From NCBI GenBank assembly GCA_023333565.1, contig JAJKFH010003229.1, positions 434,001 to 498,000 on the forward strand: 64,000 nucleotides of DNA, written 5' to 3'. Positions 47,301-62,223 of this stretch are shown piece by piece (positions within the stretch are counted from its first letter, which is position 1; each line of letters begins with the position of its first letter). A model generated the notes under the pieces. That model saw nothing but the letters and a program-made list of their open reading frames with translations. It made no database searches and was not told the origin of the DNA. The stretch comes from Puffinus mauretanicus (taxonomy: Eukaryota > Chordata > Aves > Procellariiformes > Procellariidae). Both the position numbers and the translations under genes were made by a program.

Positions 47301-50300
47301 TATAACCACACTTAGAGTATCTACACGTGTTTTAACTTTGAGCCATTACCCTAAGGGACAAAGTAGACGTTTCTCTGTATCCATGTTTTGTGGATATGTT
47401 ACAAGCATTCATTCTTTGGGAATGCTACATATCCATGCTACATAACACATGTGGATGGACCCACAGACCCCACTATTTATGCTTTATTTGCTCACTTATA
47501 TATATGGCTAAAGAAAAGATAAATATTTTTTGGTAATTATGACTTGATAGATTGTTTGGGGCTTTTTATGGTTTGAGGAGTAGACCAAAGACAGGTAAAG
47601 ATTTATTGACAGAGTATTAAATTAAAACGGCTATATTTCACTTAAAGCACAGAGGCTGACCAATGATTTTGGCAGTGAGCAAACCATAGCAAGTTCCTTT
47701 GCTAAACCGTATACAGTAAAAGCACAGCAAAAGGGACAATGACTTCTGAAACCTAAAAATGAAGGGTACATGGATTCGGTACATTCAATGAAAAGTTTCA
47801 GGTGATACCCACATGCTTTCTTTAATAATTAGAGAAGAGTATCAGGTCTCTATGGGCATATGAGGAAAGGTTGGGGTTTTTTTTGTTTGGTGGTAGTGGT
47901 TTTTTGGAGGACAGTTAGTTTGGTTCGATACACATTGCTGTGTAGGAATGCAAAGAAGTTGCCAAATGGGAGGCATCAGAGTAGATGTATCACAGAGTGG
48001 AGCGTATGTCCTCTCTCCATACTTCTGGTATTCCTGTTAGCATGCTGTGTTCAACATCTCAGAAAAGAGCCATTAAAATTGCTAGGGAAGTGGAATGATC
48101 ACTATTTATGAGGGAATTTTCTGAATAAATATTTTAGCTGAGAGGTAGAAGAAATTATAGTATCTGCAAATATTAAAAGGACTTTAATACTGATATGTAA
48201 ACCAATCGCTTCTTCAGTAAAAAAAAAAATCATAATAAAAAAGGAATCTCTTTATATAATAAGCAATTAAAGAATGTAAAGAAAAACTGAAACAAAAAGC
48301 GAAAACCCCCAACAAACAAACAAAAAAACCCCCACTATCAAAACTGGAAAACATCCTATGGAATACACCTTTTTCCATCTTTCAGTAAGCCCGGCACTAT
48401 CACTAAAGGCTGTGAACCTCCATGCAAAGGTTCATCTTTTTGCTGACTTTGCATCTCTAGCTCCCTATGGCAACCAGCACAGGAGCACAGCTGAAGCCTC
48501 AGGCGGGTCTGCTGCCAAGGTCAGCAGAAGGAGAACCAAATTTCACATTGGACTCTACACACAGCTACTCAGGATAAAGAAGACCTCAACCAAGAGAAAA
48601 GAGAGACCATGGTAGCAAGCAAAGGGCTGAAGCCCTCCCTGCATTTACTTGCGAGGGATCAGATCCTTTCAAGTCCTGTGCTGTATTGCCAGACCTGAGA
48701 ATTAGGTTCTATTAGTCCCATGTTTAGTTTGAAAGGTTAATTATAATTTCACTGGACTCTTTAAGGACTAAATGGCTGATCTGACTGATGAATGAGGATA
48801 TATTTCCAAAATTAGCTAAGAAAAAATACCCAGAGAAACAGTTCCTTAGTTACACATATTAGACCGATTAAAATTCTAGTCTGTGAGAGATGAAATCCTA
48901 GCATACTTAGATCTGCTTTGTTATTTCTGACAATATAGAAGGATTGTATCTGCCCTTCCCATTGTCCATGTAGAATATAAGCAATGAAATCTTTACAGGA
49001 GATGTGAGATGTGATCATTTCCATATTAGATGTGAGTATTAATTCTCTGAAATGTGATTTCAATAGCTGTTTCCCATCCAAGTAACTGACTGTATAATTG
49101 AAGTATTCCAAATAAACTTAATGTTTTTAAATATCAACTTAGTATGCACTTCATTTCCTGGATCACCACTAAGAAGAAATTTTTTTTTTAAACAGCTATT
49201 TCGGTTATTTCAATTACTTTCTCTGACTTATATATTCAGTAGTCCTATCAAAGGCAGCTGAAACCAGTGGAGAGTCTACTCTCTGACTTCAGCATTTTTA
49301 TATAGAGAGAAAACCATTTGTTTGTTTACACTATGTAAAAAAATAACTGAGAGCAAGGAAATATTTGTCACTGCAATCCTCTGTATCTACTTTCCTTTAT
49401 AGTGTGCTGAAGTTAACAGCAACACTGACGTTTAAAACATTTTCTCTAGGGATGTCAAAGAACTATGTGCATTAAATAGACATGATACGAATTTAATAAG
49501 CATCGCAATGGTAGAAAGGGCCTATCTCCATTCTGTGTTTCTGAAGTTTAAAAAATAATTAACAAGATTCAAATCTAACTTACTTACAAATCTAACTATA
49601 CTGATATGGGAAGAGAAAACAAGCCTAACTGCACATGCACAGAATTAAGCATGAAGCTATTGCCAGCTATTGATCCATTAGTGTTAGCCTTTGTAACTAT
49701 ATTAAGCAAGTATTAATTTAATACTTCAATAATTTCACCATCCTCTGCCATCCTTTCTCCCATCTCATCTTCCAGAGTTCTAATTTCCTCCCTGATTAAT
49801 TCTTTGCTTTGAGAATAATGAAAAATCTTTTGAGTTACAGTTTCCATTTCTATCTAAAATAATTCACATTCTTCCTTGTACTTATACCCTTTGATTTTGT
49901 TCTTAGGCAACTTCTAATTCTTAATCATGTTTACTTTCTGTTTCAAAATTGACACTAATTGTTTTTTTCAGATGTATTCCTTGTTTTTATAAATTATAAA
50001 TTTAAGTAAGTGCTCAGCTAGGATTTCTACTTTTAATCTCCAAACATTTCAATTTATAAAAAAAAGTATATATGAATTATTGGCATAAAAATATAAATAG
50101 ATGCACATTTGTCTCTGATTTATATTAGGGGAATAACATGTTACCGTATAGTATTAGCAAAAACATCAACAGGTCGTCTTTCACTTTCTAAAGACATTTA
50201 AAAATCCAGTTCCTAGTGATTAACTTGGCTACTAAAAACTTCAGGCTAAAGGCTATTCTAGTGTAAATTTATATTTTTAGGCTTCCATCTGAACAAATGT

Positions 50301-53300
50301 GTCAAGTTTTGTTTCTTTTATTCATTTTATATAGTAGGGCTTATATTGCATCAAAGTATAAAAGAGTTGGTCTTTTGCTTGTTTTGTTCCCCCCATCCTG
50401 AAAGATTGGTTTTAATAAAAATTAGATTCATGAAACTATGATTTCAGTGGAAAAGCAGTGACTAACATTTTTATTATTAAAAACATTTTGCTACTACCTT
50501 TGCTATTGCTACCTCTAAATTCTTTAAATTATCTCACTTTACAAGACATTGTGTAAAACGTAATACTAGAGAGGTAATAAAAGCCAAACAGATGAAAACA
50601 TTAATACAGAACTCATCTCACTAAATGTATTTAAAACAATAAATCACATACTATACAATTGTTGAAACAGATCTTTCTCCTCAGGCAAAAAGAGACATCT
50701 TTCTGTATCAAATAGTTATAATATCTGATTATATCATTACAGTTCTTTTGGGCAATTGTGAGAGATGCTTGGAAGAAGAAGAATACAAGATCAGTGATTT
50801 TATCTCTTTGGACTTGGACACTGACTGTTTACAACTCTGACTCTCCAATTTTTCTTAGCACACTGGGTAGTACAGATACATTAAGTGTTTTGAACTACCT
50901 GAAGTAGCAACATCATAGAATGATATTACTTATTTCTGTGACTTTGTCTGTTTTTTCATATTTTGTCTCTGGGTAAAATATTTGACAATGCTTTGTATAT
51001 ACTTTGACACTTGTATTCACAGAAATTATCCCTTTGCTCACTCTAAACTTGTAATGTTAGTTTTTTCTTCATTTTCCTGCATTTTACATGGCAAGCCCAC
51101 CTCTCATCCACACGTGATGGAAACGAGCTTTGTATAGATTTGTGATTCTTGATTCTAACTCAAGCTCTGATTGAAACTTTTCTCATTATTGGCGCATTTA
51201 TAAACGCACTTATCCATCTGTGTTCTCTGACTCTAATATGAGACTTCCACTTGTCAGAGTTCTCAGAGGGAACACCTAAAGGGTTTCCTTCCTCCGCCTA
51301 TTCTCATAACATGTAGAGGAAATAAGTTATCTCCAAGATTCCTAGCCCTCAGATGTATCTGAAAGAAACTGATCAAAAAGCTAGTAGGAGGAGAAGCAGG
51401 ACAGTGGGGGAGACACAGTGTGATCACATGCACTTCATTCCCTAAAAATACAAAAAGGATCAGTAGTAAGAGAAGAAAAAACCTACACATCTGATGGCTC
51501 AATTAAGTGTTTTGATTCTAGTATGTTGAACTTAAGTTCAATATGAATGAAGTAATAAATCTTATGTGTAGACTCTATATTAGATATTTTCAGCTTTGCA
51601 TTTTTTAAAGCAACTACTGTAAGACTGACAGAAATTGCATCTTTTTTTAGTTTTTATTTTCCAGAAGTCCAGACAAAGAATACATTTTGAACACATTTTG
51701 TCCATCTGTAAATGCAGAATTGTTTCCAAAATGTATTGTTCCATTTGCAAAGGTAAGAAACTTAATCTGACACCAGAAACAGAGAATAAGCTAGATGATT
51801 GTCAGCAAGCAATCATTATGACATACATTTTAGCTTTTGAAATATCATCCGAATAGTGTTCTTGGTAAACATGGCTAAAAAATAATTTATTACACTGTGA
51901 TAAATTAAATGACCATTGCTTTTCTCAGAAAGACAGATTACTTACAGAGCAGTCACAAGTCCTGGCATATGAAATTACTATAAATTGTAGTGTCTGTTAT
52001 AGTGGTCAGTAGCCAACAGAACTATTAATAGCTATAAATCATCCAACACAGCTACCAATATCTACTAATTGGAACAGTCATTTTTTCTTACAGCTCCTGT
52101 TTTCGAAATCACGTTATACTCTCAAAGTCAAAGTTCAAAGAAGTATTTTACATAAAATGATTCAGAAAGACGAGTACAGCCATATTAATGAACCGACCTC
52201 TCTGTTTTGCTCTTCAGCATGGCTGCAGGACTGGTTATACTTCTGTCTTCTTTTTTATCTCCCTGAACGCAGAACAACACGTGTTAGAAGTATTCTTCCA
52301 ACTTATATGAGGACTTGGATGCCATTCTCCAGGCCACTCTCCATGCACAAAATTCTTGACTTTATCTAATTAAGCTTCAGCTACACTGTGCCTCCTTTCA
52401 GGAAAAAGTGTCTAATGGCGATGCCGTTTAATATACAATAAGCACAGCATGCAGTTAATTTTGATTTCACAATTGGGAAATACTATTTTCAGTTAAAAAG
52501 AAGTTCAAAATAATTTATAAGCATGTTAAGTTTCTTCAAGTAATTTTCTCACAAAAAAAGATTTTGCTGTTCTCCTCTCACACCTTAGCAGAGAAAACTT
52601 ACATTTTTTAGGATCTAAGGAGCTTAAAATCTAAGTTAGCCTATTTTGGCTAGAGATTATTTTATCTTTCCAGAAGTCCTATTGCTCAATGGTCTTACCA
52701 AGCTTAACCAAGTAGAAATTTGTCTTCTGTCTCAGACTGCCCTGTCCAATCCTTCAAACGAGAACCCTCAAGAAAATGCTTTGGTGACAAGCTCATTCAA
52801 TCTTACTTATCAGGTTCATAACCAGTCTGAGGCTGAGCTTGCCAGCTGGGACAGCATGCTGGAGTTTGCATCCTTCCCGTTGATCAGCTTAAGCTGCAAC
52901 AGAATACCCCTTAAACTGAGCTTCTGCAGTCTCACCCTTCCTCTTTGACTTTGGCATGTGCTCTTGTCACTCTTACCTCCTGCTATGTGATGGTCTTGCT
53001 ATCATCTGCAATACGACTACATGCCTTTCAGTAAAGCTCTTTTATACAAACTGGTAAGATTTGGAGGGAGGTTTTACATTCCTAGAATGAACAATCTTTA
53101 GTTATGAAGGGGGAATTTCCGGGAAGAATTGTTTACTTCTGTTTCAGATGTGTCAGGAATGCCCCCACAGTACCTAAATACCACTAAGGCTAGCAGTTTT
53201 CATTCCTGTATCTTTGCTCCCTTCTTTACTAAGATCACTGATAGTTATTATCTTGTTTAGGAGGAGTGTATGCTAGCTAGGTTTTACTCCTATCCATTCT

Positions 53301-56300
53301 TGCTTTACCTCGAGTTTGTCTAAGCTCCACTGATACATTTTAAGGTGAAAATAACCTCCATAAAAACCAATAGCATAGTGTGCTTCTATGAATAGAATAA
53401 TTACAATGCTATCCTTCTGTTACAGCTGCAAGGGCAAATTAGTGACACATGTAAAACTGAAAAATGACCTTTTCGACATCAGCTTGCCAGCATATGCACT
53501 CTGGAATAGTTGTTCCCTTTGTGCTTTAAAGCCTGAGTGCTGGGTGCCCTTTCCCCACCACTTTAAGGGTATGTTTGGACGGCCAGGTAAAGTAAGAAAC
53601 ACCAAAACCATTTCATTGAGCTCCACGTATCAAAACATCTTCTAATACATGAGTTAGCTTGTTTATCATTGGCTTGGGGTTCTTCAGCTTGTTACAGAGC
53701 CAGCACTACAGGCAAATCCCTAGTCTCAACTTCTGGGAAGCATATCATCATCTTGGCATCTGTTTTTATAATAGCCTTCTTTTTTTCTTTTTTTTTTTTT
53801 TTTTCGTTAAGAACATTAGCAAATATATCTTTCTATATATAATCCACCATTATATCCCATTGACTGCTTTCTGGGAACCTCAAATGCATCACTTTATATG
53901 TACAGTATAATTTGGTAATTTACTTCAATTAGAACATTCAATAAAATATTCATGAAAGTGGCCTGTTGTTGAGATAGACCATCCGTTTACTTAAACATAG
54001 GGCTGCAGCATTCACAGGTATAATCCATTAGGCAAGCTAATTGACATTTTGACCAATAGATTTTTCACGACCTCTCCCCATGAAACTTGACAAAGGCTAC
54101 TGGTCAAAGTATCAATTCTCACACCTACTGGGTGACAACTACAAGTAAATTAAATGTATTTTTAATAGAACACTCTGTCTAAGTGACCCTATCTCAAGGA
54201 GTAGACACTGCCATGAATATTTATTTAGTACTGCCTTTAATGGAACCTAATACTAAGGGACACTTACATTACAAAGAAGTCAAGCCCTATTAATTATCCA
54301 AAGCCACCACTTATAATAGATTGCTGGGAAAAATATTTTTGCTACAGTTTACCAGATTTTTATCTACCACCTGATGATTTATTGCTATTAGTAAAATTGC
54401 AGGTATGGCAAATTTCTTATCTGATATTAGATCTTGAATCAGCAAACTTCTCCTCCTGTGCTTATCTTATGAATATGCAGCCTCTGAAATGTCATATATG
54501 AAAATAGGATAATGTCTGTACAGGTGTATAACGGATCAAGGACTTGAATTGGAAAGTACAAAATCTTATTGATATACTTTGGCTGCACTTTCCTAGGTAC
54601 TATAAAACAATCCATATATTTAATTAGAGGGATAGTCACCGACATCTAATACAGTGGATAATCTTAAAAAATAAATTCTGTTGGTCTGAACTAGTTATTG
54701 TACCTGGCTTTCTTTGACAAAAATAGGAAGGTATCATTATTTCTGCACGTATCTGGGAAAGAGATTGCTGAAATTGTAATGGCATCTTTTCCTTATTGCT
54801 ACATATGCCTTCTATGCCCAAACACTCCCTTCATCAAATGGTTAGAGAATCTGGGTATTTCTCCAGAGAATATTCTACAGTAAACTCTCCTGAGTTAAAT
54901 AGAAAACTAAGATTAACTAAAGATTTCTTCCCATAAAGCTTTTTTTAAAATGTGGATAGAAGTAAGAGCAAGTATAAATGGTCTTTCTTAATCCTAAAAT
55001 ATGGGGCCTTGCTCAGTTCTTCAACACTCAGCATCATTGTTCATTTGAAATTATGCTGAAAATACACACTTCCTTGCTTTGTCAAGACTATCAGAATGTA
55101 TCTTTCTACATGGCATTTCATTTCCCCAATTACAGTATCAACGGCATTTCCACTGGAGATTTTTTTCTTGTCTATTTAGATGAGATAATGGGTATGTGTG
55201 TGGGGGGTCATTCAAGAAGTGTTTACTTTCCAGAAACAGAAAGAATAAATATATATGTTATATGCATGGAACAAAACCTTTTCCTATGTTCAATTACGTG
55301 GACCATCAACTATTGAACTACTAATACTACGTTGTATTAAGAATACAAAATTTTTCATTTTCATCTCATTTTATTAAGGAACCCTTAAAAAAAAAAAAAA
55401 CATGAAGAGATCAGCAACTTCACTGAATTTCACTTACATGATGAGATTCTCAAGCATGTGGTAGAAGCATATGTTGGAAACCCTACAGCTCCCTTTCCCA
55501 TGTTACTAAATGGCAAGGGAAGAAGGGATCCAACTCTGAAGGAAGAAGACTCAGAAGTTAGAAAAGGGGTTCACAGCTGGGAAAGGAAGAAAAACCCTGA
55601 ATTGCAGGAATGAATAGAGAAGAAAGAGGATGCTGGGATGCAAGAAAAAGGGTTTGAGGGCTCTAAAGAGAAGAGATAAGAGAAAAGTAGACATATCTGA
55701 AGGGAAAAAAAATAACTCCAGCTGATACTAAAAGTAATGGAATGATCTAATAGGATCTGTCTAAAAAGCAACATTTCAGGAAGACAGGAACAAAAAAAAA
55801 TGACCCAGTTATTTGTTTTCCAAAGCTTATAAAGATTTTAGGTGTCTGTCAAAAGTTTGGGGATTGGGAGGGAAGGGATTTTCCAGTATCCTGGGGTTTT
55901 GAAAAGAAACTATAGTTGAGTTGTGAGGAAAAAAAAGGTCTTAAATCTTTACAAAATAAAAAAACAAGTTAATCATTTGTGTGGAGAAATGCAGTCCTAG
56001 AATCCTTGATAGCATCTTCTCCAAAGAGAATGCCAAGATGATGGTGCTCTGACAGTCTTTTTGAAAACAAGGTGGGTGCTAATTTACTCACACACACCAG
56101 GTGTGAAAAACAGCTGTCAGATGGCAGTGATGAAAGAATAATTTTTGCCTGGCTGCTCTGTGACTTTCAAAACTACCCACTCAATAGAAAATATTGATTA
56201 TAAAGCATGTCTTTGGGTCAGCCACTGAAATTTAAAGGCTGTTTCAGTCTCTGTATTACATTACACTGAAGATCGAGAGACGGATTTTTATGTGTTTGAA

Positions 56301-56816
56301 GCCATCTATGGATCCTTCTATCCTGATCACATTAGCAAATTATTTTGGCAGTGAAACATATTCAGTATTTCACAACTAGACTTGACAGGAAAAGAAAAAC
56401 AACAACTTTTCTGATCATAAGCTGCAAAAATCTTTAGATGTGCAAGTCACTGCTCACTGTCAGATTCAGCCATAATACTTTTGAAGATACAATGAATATT
56501 TGCAAAGATGTCTTGCTAAAAAAGCAGAAGTTAAGGCATACATTCCTTCTTTTTATAGACAGTAGCAGTAAATTTTAACTAATTTAAAATTAATAAGATG
56601 TGTAACCTAAACTTTGTTGTCAAGAAGGGTATTAGACATACTGCTGTAGAGGAAAGGAAAAACAGAATTTCCAAATTTCAGGAAATTTCAACATCAACTA
56701 TTTTCCATTCTCATGGTAATGCTAAAATACATTAAACAGCTGGATCCAAGAAGAGACCACGCTAGAGAAGGCAGTCTAGTCAAAGACTGAATTTGATTTA
56801 AGATGTGGGACATAAC
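47301..56816. other. long AT-rich noncoding stretch
   Basis: About 9.5 kb without recognisable genes. It has A-rich tracts near 48221-48340, a T tract near 53781-53805 and an A tract at 55387-55401. Small open frames at 48358-48615, 51635-51856 and 52646-52948 were examined and show no domain or splice context I can defend. Confidence 0.55.
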
Positions 56817-57500
56817 TGTCCCGATCCGATGTTGGGAATGTCCCGATCTGATGTTGGGGAAGGTTTCAATATGATCCCAAGAGCGAGATTAAGACACAAA
56901 ACGAGGTCAAATGCCGTATACCCAAAACAGCAACTTTTAATATCAAAAGTAGGAAATTAGTAGCAATAGGATAGAATAGAGTAAAAAGACAGAAGTCAAG
57001 CAGGCATTCAGGACAGAGTTGCAAGAATAGTCACCGCCATGGATCCGCGGCGTCCCGGGGGTCCAAGTCTCTCGGTGTTCCACTCCGGGGTCCGCGGTGT
57101 TTCGGCGGGGGGCAATCGCGCCGGGGCCCCCTTGGCAGTCCCTTTTATTCTCATTCGAGGGCTGCAGTTTCCATGGCAATGCCACGTCTCCGCATTCCCG
57201 AGTCTTAACCGTCCAAGCACGTGCCAGCCAGAGATCTTCCACACCTTGCCGCCCTTCTCAGCAGCCAAAGGAATCCTCGTCCAGATCTACAATTCCGTCT
57301 TTTTCACACCTTGCCAGCGGGAGGTCCCCGTGGCCTTGCAGCCATTCTTATCATATTCAGCAGCCAAAGGAACCCTCGCCCAGATAAGCAGTCTTTGAGA
57401 CAAAAGTTCTACAATTCAGTCTTTCACATTGACACACAAAAGAATGTTCAGAACTATCTTCAGAATCACTCTTGTTGAACTGGCTCAGAACACAACAGTT
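56817..57500 (-). mobile_element. probable LTR of another ERV (minus), boundaries uncertain
   Basis: In minus orientation a U3 with two direct repeats (starting at 57259 and 57358 on the plus strand, 99 bp apart, each with CAGCAGCCAAAGGAA) leads to a TATA-like AATAAAAGG (about 57142). A very CpG-rich segment (57030-57130) follows, then an ATTAAA signal (about 56938). This is the order U3, R, U5. A near-duplicate TGTCCCGATC.GATGTTGGG at 56817 and 56839 lies at the presumed U5 end. No convincing target duplication was found. The small ORFs inside are products of the CpG-rich leader. Confidence 0.6.
57259..57420 (-). repeat. direct repeat in probable U3 (enhancer-like)
   Basis: CAGCAGCCAAAGGAA followed by C.CTCG.CCAGAT and later CTACAATTC.GTCTTT occurs twice, 99 bp apart at the start, with an insertion in the second unit. 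Duplicated elements of this kind are common in retroviral U3 enhancers. Confidence 0.65.
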
Positions 57501-58575
57501 TTGTTCAGTCCACTAACTATAAACAGTATGTGGAGTTCAACACAGATCAAATACTTAGTTTTGGTTTTGTTAGTGGAAAATCAAAAAGTCATAAAATCTT
57601 ATCTTGTCCTATAAAAAATCCCATTTTCCATGAGCCTTGTTCACCTAAAAAATAATTTTGATGGAAAAATTCTATTAAGAAGTTCAATTTGGGTGGTTTA
57701 TATTTCAAAGAAAAATGCTGCTTGTGACAGAAAAAAAATAAGGGTTTTGTCTTTTTATAAAGCGCAAATTGTTTGATTAGTTTCAGCTGAGGTACAGCTG
57801 TTTCCAAAGTTTTCATTAGCTTTTCAGATAATTTTTAAAAAATTGAAAATAATTTAAAAATGAAAAATTTTTAGGAGAAATATTTTTCAATACACCTGTA
57901 TCCCAAAGACATTTTGGCTAAAGTAGTTTGTCCTTTCCAAGCTTAATGAAATATAGCATACGCTTCTGCGATTTGTGAGGCATTTAACTGTTCCATGTTG
58001 CCATTTACTGCGGATATTTCATGGCATTCCTCACCTCTTACTGCTGAGACTCTGACACCATTAAATTTCAAATGGTGTGTAAGCTCTTCCTGAACAGTAT
58101 TACTGATATAATTCTCTATCCAGCACTGCTATTGCCAGCTGGCTCAAATGGGGTTCTCTTTGAAATATCCCAAAGAGAGAAGTATCACAAAGGACAGTCC
58201 AAAGTGCTTTTTGCTTATCTCCTGTCTTTTGTGTGAAGAAAGATCTGCCACTTATCAAATGGGAATATAAGTCAAATTATTAGAAATAGATTATGAGATA
58301 AATAAGGTTCTAGCAATAAAAGTATTAAAGGAAAAGTGTGTGTGAAACTATATAATTAAGATAAAAGGCACCACTCCAATTATTACTTGTCTAGTTTATA
58401 TATTTACACACCTTTCATGGCATTTGGCTTTGTATTTACATAGGACTTTTTTTTTTTTTGTTAGATGTCAGCTTATCCTAGTAGCTTAAACAGTATGAAC
58501 TACAGCTCTCAAATAATGGCATCCTAAAATGTGGATTGTTTTGCTATCTTTTACAACAGTTAAAAACACAAACCA
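57501..58575. other. AT-rich noncoding DNA
   Basis: No gene or recognisable repeat; a T tract lies near 58448-58459. Confidence 0.55.
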
Positions 58576-58831
58576 TCGAATCATAGAATCATAGAATCAT
58601 TAAGGTTGGAAAAGACCTCTAAGATCATCGAGTCCAACCGTCAACCCAACACCACCATACCCACTACACCATGTCCCTAAGCGCCTCATCTACACGTCTT
58701 TTAAATACCTCCAGGGATGGTGACTCAACCACTTCCCTGGGCAGCCTGTTCCAAGGCCTGACCACTCTTTCAGTAAAGAAATTTCTCCTAATGTCCAGTC
58801 TAAACCTTCCTTGGTGCAACTTGAGGCCATC
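58576..58831 (-). mobile_element. CR1 LINE 3' end
   Basis: On the minus strand this is a short CR1 tail of the same subfamily as 14292-14562, with the octamer tail at its left end (GAATCATAGAATCATAGAATC) and the conserved AGTCCAACCGTCAACCCAAC block. It is truncated in the 3' untranslated region and has no RT. Confidence 0.93.
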
Positions 58832-61800
58832 GAAGTGGCAGTTCAAATGGTAAAACCTTTTCAGAGGATTTTTCACAAGCTATCCCTATCTATCAATTTT
58901 TAAAAGAAATTTACATGTAAAAAGAATGAAGCTGATAAACAGTATGACTCATATTAAGATAGGAAAACAGGACTAGAATAGAGCATTAATTAACAGAATA
59001 GGGTAACGTGTGTGGAAGCGTATATGAAATCCAACATTAATATTACGTTAGTTCATTATGACTAACTTTGTTTCACTAGACTCTAGACAGTAATCACCCT
59101 CTAAGAGTAAAACATCACTTTTAACATTCAGGAGATTTTAAAATACACATTGAGTTTCTGATTACTGTTTTTCCACTCAAACTCTGTACGCGCTGCAGAA
59201 TAAGCACTTGTTCTCATCAGTTCAGAATACAGGTGGTTGCCTACTTTTTTGATGCGGGTCAAGTGGGGATCAGGCATTTCAGACTGAAAAAAAACCAACT
59301 CCTGCCACTTAATTGCCCAGCCCTCAGTTTCTGACTGTGTCCTGTAGAAGAATTAGGCTTAGGGGGATCATAGTCACTGCTGTAGTCAACAGCGTGTCCT
59401 AGCAGCACTTGCCTAAACAATTTCAAACCATTTTTGTGATCCAAAGACTCTGTCACATTTTTTAGGGGACTTTGTTTCCCCGCTCAAAATTTCAAAGAAG
59501 AGGCAGTATCATTAATGTATAGACATACACGCTTTATTTGGGACTAGCCATTGATTAAATCTGTCATTTCAAAGACTCATTGAAGTCCCAACTGTAATGC
59601 TTCGGATATGAGATGAAAATGTTAGTTAACAGATGTGCTAGCCAGTGGAATAGATAGGCATACTTGTGGATCTGTGACATTAGACTGGAAAACAAGACAT
59701 TCAATGTATCTATCATTCACAGTATGATGAATGGATGATGAATGCACATGGATGAAAATCTGTCAAGAGACAAGGACTATAGACTTCAGTTCACTCTGTG
59801 GATGTGTCAAGTTAGTTGTATATTAATGAATCTAAATTAGTCATGAGATCTTGTCTTCCCCTTTACTTTTTTCATTTTACTTTTAAGAGAATGCTGTTTC
59901 GCAGTTACTTGTAAGATATTTTAGGTGCTGTTCTTTCATTGTTCAATGCAATGGAGCCACAGTTCATAATGGGATCTTCCATACACTACTGTACTAGAAT
60001 GGCTGGAATTTATAATCTCAACACATAGATGTTGCAGTAAAAGGAATATTTCGTTAGGACTATGCATGTCTAATTAGGAATGCAAAATTAAAGTATTCAA
60101 CTGACACTGATTCCCTTGAAAAGAAACAGGGCATCTTCTCTCAATTGAACTGAAAGGGGTTTTTTTACAAATTTGTCACTTCAGAAGAATGTCTTTCTTT
60201 TCCTAATATTTTCATATTGTTGACATTATTTTAGGGCTTTGAAAATGTTAGGATGTTTGGAGAAAGGTTTATGATCATAATTATAGGTTTTTAAATTCAA
60301 AAGTTAGGCTTAATTTAGGCTTAAAATTCAAAATTTAGGCAAATTTTCAGATTTTAATAGAATATTTCTGAAATATTACAAAATATTTTTCAGATTAACA
60401 GCAAGCAGGCAGCTTCATGGTGTGGAGAGTGAAACTTTTCAAAAGAATTCCTGGGACAGGAAAACTTTTGCCTTCTGACAAAGAAGGCAAAATATTCTTC
60501 TAAATATGTAATATAATGTAATATTTTTGATCATTTCCATATTAAAAAAAAAAAGAAGGGGCATCTGAGAATATTTTTTAAGAATCAAACAAACAAAACA
60601 TATGGATAATAGCCCCTATTGATGTTTGTGTAAATAAATCAATAATCAAATGTAATGGTTTTAAAGTTTCCTTTTCATTAGATTTAATGATCACTTGCTT
60701 TACTAGCATTTTCCATCAAAGTACAGTGAAGACTGTCAGAAATGTATTTTCTGAGACACCCTAAAGATTATTTTTATGAACTTTTCATCATAATGAATGA
60801 TAAATATGTATTCCAAATAGACTTATAACATATACCACTTTTATTCTAGAAGCCCAGTGTAGCTCTGTAGCTAAAAATACATTTAAATGACAAAATTAAT
60901 GATTATGTCTGAATGTCTAAAGAGACTTTCAGAAAAATTTACTTCAAGAAAAATCAAGCATTTATTGCTTTAACAAGAACAAAGATTTTAAATATGGTAT
61001 AACAACTTTTAGAAAGTATACTTGTCATTTACTTTGAGGATATGTGTTCTCTAAATACTGTAGATAAAAGTCCATTTTATGTTTTTTGCTCAAGCATTCT
61101 TTTGAAATATGGAGTTTTTTAGTGTCCTAACTTTTTTCACATTATACCCTGAGATTCCATTGTTCTGGAACTCTTCTTCTATGTTGAACTTGCCTTCTTT
61201 TAATATATAGTCTATTCCTATTGAGTGACAGCTCTGGAAATACAGTGCACATAGAAACACCCATATTGAGGCATATTGAAAAAAGCTCTGAAACAACAAC
61301 AAAACGTATAGCAAGAAAGGTCCAAAACTTTGCCATATAATTGGAAGAGCTTATAAAGACCAACAGTGAGAAATTATGATCATTACTGTAAATCGGGAGC
61401 AAGTTACCTGTCCAGGATCACATGCAAGGTTTGTCTAGAGCCAGAAGTTTAAAAGCCTGATCTTCTGCAGCCTGACTTCCATAATTAATCACCATTGTCC
61501 CTGCAGGGAAAAGCAAGTCACAAGAGGATTACACGACTAGCCCAAAGCTATGAAGGCAGACTAACCAAAAGCTTGAGATAGCTCAAGTTTTCTAAGCCCC
61601 GACACAACTCCGCCTGTCTTACAGTACTTGGAGAGGAAGCAGAGCTCTCGGATGACACAGAACCACAGTAGTCCTGCACAGCACATAAACCTGCAGTCCT
61701 GCAGCATCTAAACGTCTAAACTGATTGGAACAGGAGCTTCTATTTCTTGGAAAGATGACCTGCAAGGACTGAATTTTTTGTGTTTAGCACCCAGTGAAGC

Positions 61801-62188
61801 TCTTTGTTCATTCCTAAAGTTACAGTGGTGTTCCAGTCAAGTCTTGAGTCATTCTTTCTTGTTGGAAGCATTATTCTAGTCCTTCTCTAACCACCTTTCA
61901 TCTTGCTCTTTCTCACCTTTCTCAGCATATTATGCAAGTCACACAGCCTTCGTTGATCTAACATTAAATCCTTCTGGCAAGACAGGCTAGTACTTAACGT
62001 ATTTCAAAAGACACTATGGCATACAGTAGAATATGTGATTTGTTCAAGGTGACACAGGAAACCTCAAGGCCAAGACATGAACTGACGTTTTCTGAGTACC
62101 CAAACAGAAGCTATGTGGAAGATGGTCTTCTTTCAAAAAAACTGCTCAAACTCCAGCAACCCTCAAAAAAGCCTTTATGCAACTAATA

Positions 62189-62223
<35 letters not shown>

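Noticed and set aside
46771..47445. 224-codon frame in the GC-rich island
   Set aside because: Composition-driven: stops are rare in all frames of GC-rich DNA, frames on both strands compete, and no domain is visible.
48358..48615. Frame preceded by a pyrimidine-rich CAG, resembling an exon
   Set aside because: No matching donor site, partner exons or domain; splice-acceptor-like motifs are frequent in AT-rich DNA.
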